DNA of 17,419 nt from Bauldia sp. (GTDB lineage Bacteria > Pseudomonadota > Alphaproteobacteria > Rhizobiales > Kaistiaceae): NCBI GenBank assembly GCA_020442095.1, contig JAGRKY010000235.1, forward strand, positions 1 to 17,419, given 5' to 3'. The position numbers and the translations under genes were made by a program. Of this stretch, positions 14,740 to 17,419 are shown in pieces. The notes beneath the pieces are model-generated. The model saw only the letters and a list, made by a program, of their open reading frames with translations. It was not told the origin of the DNA and did not search any database. The first letter of the stretch is position 1. Each line of letters starts with the position of its first letter.

Positions 14740-15183
14740 GTGTCGGATGTAATGACCAGCGGTGCGGATAACGCCGCTCGCAATCGCGACATCGTCACGG
14801 CCTACCACAACGCCGTCTGGCGGGATGGCGACAAGAGTGCCGTCGATCGCTACTGGGATCCGGATGCCGAAGTGCACATGACCGATTTCGACGGCACTGC
14901 GATCGCGGTTCTGCACGCCGACATCGACCGGTACTTCGCGGCGTTCACCGATATCGAGACCAGCATCGAGCACCTCGTCGCCGAAGCTGACAAGGTCGTG
15001 CTCCACTGGACCACCAGCGGCAAGCACGTCGGCCCCTATGGCGATGTCGCCGCGACCGGCAAGCGCATCACGATGACCGGGATGGATCTGCTCCGCATCG
15101 ACGGCGACCGCATCGTCGAGTGCTGGTCGATGTGGGACGGCCTGTCGGTCTACGAGCAGCTTGGCGTTCTGAAGATCGGATGA
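14740..15183 (+). CDS. SnoaL-like (polyketide cyclase-type NTF2-fold) protein
   Basis: This is a small 147-aa cytoplasmic protein of the SnoaL-like/ester-cyclase group of the NTF2 superfamily. The N-terminal helix NRDIVTAYHNAVWRDGDKSA is followed by VDRYWDPDAEVHMTDF and a conserved C-terminal half, VVLHWTTSGKHVGPYGDVAA, then TGKRITMTGMDLLRIDGDRI and VECWSMWDGLSVYEQLGVLK, matching the usual (T/S)-G-(K/R)-x-(I/V)-x-x-x-(G)-x-(D/E)-(I/L)-x-R-(I/V)-x-x-(G/D)-(K/R)-I-x-E-x-W-x-x-x-D pattern. A GTG start at 14740 is chosen because GCGGGAG lies 9 nt upstream; an ATG at 14752 is possible. It sits 4 nt after the Rieske alpha gene. Members act as cyclases, isomerases, hydroxylases or binding proteins; a role on the oxidised intermediate is inferred. 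Confidence 0.85.
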   Translation: MSDVMTSGADNAARNRDIVTAYHNAVWRDGDKSAVDRYWDPDAEVHMTDFDGTAIAVLHADIDRYFAAFTDIETSIEHLVAEADKVVLHWTTSGKHVGPYGDVAATGKRITMTGMDLLRIDGDRIVECWSMWDGLSVYEQLGVLKIG

Positions 15184-15193
15184 GAGACGAGAG

Positions 15194-15994
15194 ATGCTGA
15201 CCGAAACACCGCCTGCCTTCACCGTCGACGAGCATGGCGTTGCCATCGTTCGTGGCGTCATCGGTCCGGAGCAGATTGCCGAGCTCCGCGATGCGGTCGA
15301 ATCCTGCCGGGCCAATCCCGGCCCGAACTTCCGGACGCTTTCGCCGGAAGGCAAGCCGGTGGTGCAGAGCGACCTGTTCCGCTGGTCGGACATCCCGGCG
15401 ATCCGGCGGGTGGCGATGGAAGGCGCGCTGCCGAGGATCGCGGCGGAGGCGCTCGGGACCGACGAGGTGGTGCTCCTCGAGGACCAGTGGTTTTACTCGG
15501 CCACTGGGTCGGGTACGCCAAGCCCCTGGCATCAGGATCATCCCTATCATCCGCTGGAGCCTTGGTTCTTGACCATCTGGATCCCGCTCGACGCCGTCCC
15601 GGGACCCGTCGGCATCCGGGCCGTGCCGGGCTCGCATCGCGGTGACGTCTATGCGCCGGTCGAGTTTTCGGCGGGAAAGGCGACGCTCGATACCGGCGAC
15701 ATCGTGCTACGGCCGGTTCCGGATATCGACGCGTCACCGGAGACCTACCCGGTCTTCGTGCCGGAGACGGAGCCCGGCGACGCGGTCCTTCTCGATTCAC
15801 GAACGCTGCACGCGGCCGGCGGGCTGTGCCGAGCGACATTCAGGCGCCTGTCGATCCGCTACGCCCATCCCGATACGCGCTACCGCCTGCGCCCGTGGCC
15901 CGTTGCGGCTTTCTGGGTCGACCACCTACCGACCGAGGGCGGAAGGCTCGACGCCGCCGCCTTCCCGCTTATCACCGCATCGAACTGCGCCTGA
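15194..15994 (+). CDS. Phytanoyl-CoA dioxygenase (PhyH) family Fe(II)/2OG oxygenase
   Basis: This is a second Fe(II)/2-oxoglutarate oxygenase, of a family unrelated in sequence to the isopenicillin-N-synthase-like one upstream, 266 aa and full length. Iron ligands H113-x-D115 (SPWHQDHPYHP) and H206 (DSRTLHAAGGL) are present, with R217/R218 (FRRLSIRY) for 2-oxoglutarate. The N-terminus FTVDEHGVAIVRGVIGPEQI has the PhyH opening (G-x-x-x-(V/I)-x-(N/G)-x-(L/I)-x-x-x-(Q/E)-(I/L)). The block TIWIPLDAVPGPVGIRAVPG followed by SHR is the typical W-x-x-(L/I)-D-x-x-x-x-x-N/V-G-x-x-x-x-x-PGSH motif. It is the last gene of the operon, 10 nt after the SnoaL-like gene. Substrates of this family range widely (small acids, halogenated compounds, CoA esters); none can be singled out. 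Confidence 0.92.
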   Translation: MLTETPPAFTVDEHGVAIVRGVIGPEQIAELRDAVESCRANPGPNFRTLSPEGKPVVQSDLFRWSDIPAIRRVAMEGALPRIAAEALGTDEVVLLEDQWFYSATGSGTPSPWHQDHPYHPLEPWFLTIWIPLDAVPGPVGIRAVPGSHRGDVYAPVEFSAGKATLDTGDIVLRPVPDIDASPETYPVFVPETEPGDAVLLDSRTLHAAGGLCRATFRRLSIRYAHPDTRYRLRPWPVAAFWVDHLPTEGGRLDAAAFPLITASNCA

Positions 15995-16040
15995 TCTTCC
16001 GCAATCGCCGGCGGGCCACGGAGTCGTCGCGGCCGGGTTT

Positions 16041-16065
16041 CCGGGCGCGATTTGCTTCGCGCCGG
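16041..16065 (+). terminator. Hairpin downstream of the PhyH gene, possible weak terminator
   Basis: GGCGCGA (16044-16050) pairs with TCGCGCC (16057-16063) around TTTGCT, extended by CC/GG with one bulged G. It lies 50 bases past the end of the operon. No run of T follows, so it may end transcription only partially or protect the mRNA 3' end. Confidence 0.4.
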
Positions 16066-16088
16066 TCCGGAGTCAGGCCGGTATTTGT

Positions 16089-16129
16089 TGGCGCACCCGA
16101 CAGGATTCGAACCTGTGACCTCTGCTTCC
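16089..16129 (-). repeat. Orphan 3' half of a tRNA, probably tRNA-Arg (attachment-site scar)
   Basis: Read on the minus strand, this 41-nt segment contains GGAAGCAG, the variable loop AGGTC, a perfect T-arm ACAGG-TTCGAAT-CCTGT, the acceptor strand CGGGTGC, discriminator G and encoded CCA. No matching 5' acceptor strand GCACCCG, D-arm or anticodon stem follows, and the bases upstream (CCCA before GGAAGCAG) do not give a proper anticodon loop with T33. It is therefore a partial tRNA and not a gene. A second copy begins at 17399. The sequence matches what I know of the 3' end of alphaproteobacterial tRNA-Arg genes, a common target of phage-type integrases. The isotype remains tentative. Confidence 0.75.
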
Positions 16130-16326
16130 TGGGCTTTCGTCCCTCCAAACGTCGCGGCAAGGGAACGTGGATTGCTCGCGTCGATGATGAGGATGCCAAG
16201 AAGTCGCGTTAAGTCCCTTGGCGACTTCGGAATGCTGTCCGGCAATGAAATGTGTTCACGGTCGCTGAGAAACAAGCTGAGGCACAAGCGGAACTGGTAA
16301 GGACTCTCAATTGCCGCAACGGTTTG

Positions 16327-16373
16327 TTGTCAACGTGTGACAAAGAGACCACGATTTCACACGAAGTATCGTG
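16327..16373 (+). promoter_or_regulatory. omp upstream region with two inverted repeats
   Basis: TTGTCA (16327-16332) and TGACAA (16338-16343) are perfect 6-bp inverted arms with a 5-bp centre. CACGAT (16350-16355) and ATCGTG (16368-16373) form a second pair with a 12-bp spacer. TTGTCA also has the look of a -35 box, with CACGAT 17 bp downstream as a poor -10. The region lies 44-90 bp before the omp start and probably carries its promoter and a regulator site. Confidence 0.4.
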
Positions 16374-16416
16374 ATAGCTTTGGCGCGTACGCTGCCAAAT
16401 GGGAGGGCGAACCGTG

Positions 16417-17118
16417 ATGAAAAAGCTGCTTTCGATGACGATCGGTGCGGTGGCTTTGTCCAGTCCCGCACTTGCTGCCGACTTGGCCACCCCCGTCTAT
16501 CAGGAAGTCATCGTCTCGACCGCGCCAGCTTCCAGCTGGACCGGTTTCTATCTCGGCGCGAACGCCGGCTACGGCTGGGGCAACCTCGACTGGAAGTATG
16601 CAGGCGGAGGGCGCGCCAATCAAACAACCGAGGGCGGTGTGATCGGGGGCACGGCCGGTTACAATTTCCAGACCGGAAACCTGCTCCTGGGCGTCGAAGG
16701 TGATTTCGGCTGGGCGGATATCAACGGCAGCAAGGGGTGCCCCGGGGCCGGTTACAGCTGCCGCTCCGAACTGAATTCATTCGGTACATTGAGGGCCCGC
16801 GCCGGCTGGGCGTCGGACCGGGTGCTGCTCTATGGAACCGGCGGTCTTGCCTTTGGCGATCAGAACATCGAGACGAAGAAATCCAGCGGAACGGCGCCGC
16901 CGAGCGGGAAAGCCATCAACGGCTCATCCACGACGGCAGTCGGCTGGACGGCTGGCGTTGGCGCCGAGTACGCGTTTTCGCGCAATTGGTCGGGCAAGCT
17001 CGAATGGCTCTACTACGATCTCGGGTCGGACACCTACAAGGTCGACTTCAATCAGAAGGTGAAGGCCGGCCAGAGTGGCAGCATAGTCCGCGTCGGGCTC
17101 AACTACCGGTTCAACTGA
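16417..17118 (+). CDS. Outer-membrane beta-barrel protein, Omp25/Omp31 family
   Basis: This is a surface protein of the Omp25/Omp31/RopB-type eight-stranded barrels of Hyphomicrobiales, which contribute to envelope integrity and host or environment contact. It is 233 aa with a Sec signal peptide MKKLLSMTIGAVALSSPALA (cut before ADLA, residue ~21). The mature start reads ASSWTGFYLGANAGYGWG, the family's (W)-(T/S)-G-(F/C)-Y-x-G-x-x-(A/G)-G-Y-x-(W) hallmark. Alternating strands follow (GGVIGGTAGYNFQTGNLLLG with VEGDFGWADI; GTLRARAGWASDRVLLYGTG with GLAFG; VGWTAGVGAEYAFSRNWSGK with LEWLYYDLG). The end IVRVGLNYRFN is a barrel C-terminus with F next to last. The ATG at 16417 is preferred, with GGGAGGG 10 nt upstream; a GTG abuts it at 16414. 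It stands alone with its own promoter region and terminator. Confidence 0.93.
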   Translation: MKKLLSMTIGAVALSSPALAADLATPVYQEVIVSTAPASSWTGFYLGANAGYGWGNLDWKYAGGGRANQTTEGGVIGGTAGYNFQTGNLLLGVEGDFGWADINGSKGCPGAGYSCRSELNSFGTLRARAGWASDRVLLYGTGGLAFGDQNIETKKSSGTAPPSGKAINGSSTTAVGWTAGVGAEYAFSRNWSGKLEWLYYDLGSDTYKVDFNQKVKAGQSGSIVRVGLNYRFN

Positions 17119-17140
17119 TCGTCACGGACACGCTTCACGG

Positions 17141-17164
17141 CCGCGATTGGTCCGGCAATCGCGG
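17141..17164 (+). other. Perfect 9-bp hairpin after the omp gene
   Basis: CCGCGATTG (17141-17149) and CAATCGCGG (17156-17164) pair perfectly around a GTCCGG loop, 23 nt after the omp stop codon. No T-run follows. It may protect the mRNA end or be a protein site. Confidence 0.5.
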
Positions 17165-17178
17165 GCTGGCGTTGACGG

Positions 17179-17194
17179 GGTCAGGAGCCTGACC
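17179..17194. other. Perfect 7-bp dyad
   Basis: GGTCAGG (17179-17185) and CCTGACC (17188-17194) are exact inverted repeats with a two-base centre. The loop is too short for a stable RNA hairpin without opening a pair, so a DNA-binding site is as likely. It lies between the hairpin at 17141 and the terminator at 17221. Confidence 0.4.
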
Positions 17195-17220
17195 ACGAAG
17201 CTCGGTGGGTTGCTGTTCAC

Positions 17221-17260
17221 GCTCGAGCGCCAAAAGACATGAGGGCGCTCGAGCTTTCTT
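17221..17260 (+). terminator. Intrinsic terminator of the omp gene
   Basis: GCTCGAGCGCC (17221-17231) pairs perfectly with GGCGCTCGAGC (17244-17254) over 11 bp with a 12-nt loop, followed directly by TTTCTTGTGT. It is the clearest Rho-independent terminator in the window, about 100 bp after the omp stop. Confidence 0.8.
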
Positions 17261-17398
17261 GTGTCTTGTCTCTTGGCTCTCCGGTCCGATACTCAGATCG
17301 CGTTGTCGTAGACCAACCCCGCGTCCCCACTATCTGGTTCGACCTTGAAGACGTTCACATACGAAGTCGAGCGCCTGAACCCGAGTGCTTGATTTTTA

Positions 17399-17419
17399 TG
17401 GCGCACCCGACAGGATTCG
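17399..17419 (-). tRNA. 3' end of a tRNA, probably tRNA-Arg, cut by the window edge
   Basis: The last 21 bases match the first 21 bases of the fragment at 16089 exactly. They start at the encoded CCA (TGG on this strand) and run through the acceptor strand into the T-arm. On the minus strand the tRNA's 5' part would lie beyond the right edge, so this may be the intact gene, with 16089-16129 the duplicated 3' end. Whether the gene is complete cannot be seen here. Confidence 0.6.

Larger units (their letters stand above)
15995..16416. other. 422-bp intergenic region between the PhyH and omp genes
   Basis: No gene is supported. The stretch holds the hairpin at 16041-16065, the tRNA 3' fragment at 16089-16129, a further 8-bp inverted repeat GAAGTCGC/GCGACTTC (16200-16207 and 16221-16228), and the presumed omp promoter region. 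Base composition becomes more AT-rich from about 16240 to 16390. Open frames across the tRNA piece (the RIRTCD-type peptide) are artefacts. Confidence 0.6.

Noticed and set aside
13284..14798. A 504-residue minus-strand open frame opposite the Rieske alpha gene
   Set aside because: The plus strand has every Rieske and iron-site residue; the reverse frame is featureless.
16089..16165. A complete tRNA gene at the left repeat
   Set aside because: Only the 3' half folds; no 5' acceptor strand, D-arm or proper anticodon loop is found to the right of 16129.
15826..16212. Short frames reading RIRTCD across the tRNA fragment
   Set aside because: This peptide is a well-known artefact of translating antisense tRNA T-arms; no gene is there.
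1..17419. CRISPR array, insertion sequence or transposase
   Set aside because: No regularly spaced repeats, no transposase-like protein and no terminal inverted repeats with target duplications were seen.

Overview
The window is GC-rich (mostly coding, with strong G/C third positions and long antisense shadow frames) and looks like chromosomal DNA of an alphaproteobacterium, probably of the Hyphomicrobiales. Pointers to this are the Omp25/Omp31-type outer-membrane protein, the TRAP and NMT1-type ABC uptake systems, the RpiR and LysR regulators, and a tRNA 3' end of the kind found in alphaproteobacterial tRNA-Arg. The assignment rests on gene style only; no marker gene is present.

Layout. (1) 1-2642 is a divergent unit. 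On the minus strand lie an N-formylglutamate amidohydrolase-family gene, a TRAP small permease and the start of a TRAP large permease. On the plus strand lies an RpiR/SIS regulator. Between them sits a 35-bp nested palindrome that is a good operator candidate. (2) 2643-3482 has no intact gene but carries a frameshifted, truncated minus-strand remnant of an N,N-dimethylformamidase large-subunit-like protein, followed by a promoter-like element and a leader hairpin. (3) 3483-6154 encodes an enolase-superfamily (mandelate racemase type) enzyme and a GlcD-like FAD-linked oxidase/dehydrogenase. (4) A LysR regulator (minus) faces the FAD gene tail to tail and is divergent from the next unit. (5) 7274-15994 is a tightly packed nine-gene plus-strand operon. 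It encodes an NMT1-type periplasmic binding protein, an isopenicillin-N-synthase-like Fe(II)/2-oxoglutarate oxygenase, a second NMT1-type binding protein with a Tat signal, an ABC ATPase, a permease made of two fused permease domains, Rieske ring-hydroxylating oxygenase beta and alpha subunits, a SnoaL-like protein and a PhyH-like Fe(II)/2OG oxygenase. (6) 15995-17419 holds a 41-nt orphan 3' half of a tRNA, an Omp25/31-like gene with its terminator, and at the window edge a second copy of the same tRNA 3' end.

How it fits together. The nine-gene operon reads as an uptake-and-oxidation system. A small, probably aromatic or heterocyclic, compound would be captured by one or both binding proteins, imported by the fused-permease ABC transporter, and attacked by three different non-heme iron oxygenases. 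The LysR protein transcribed away from it is the likely substrate-responsive regulator. No ferredoxin or reductase for the Rieske enzyme is present, so electrons must come from elsewhere. The substrate cannot be named from sequence alone. This operon is the best candidate for an undescribed system in the window. The direct repeat of a tRNA 3' end near the right edge suggests that the region has been a target for site-specific island integration.
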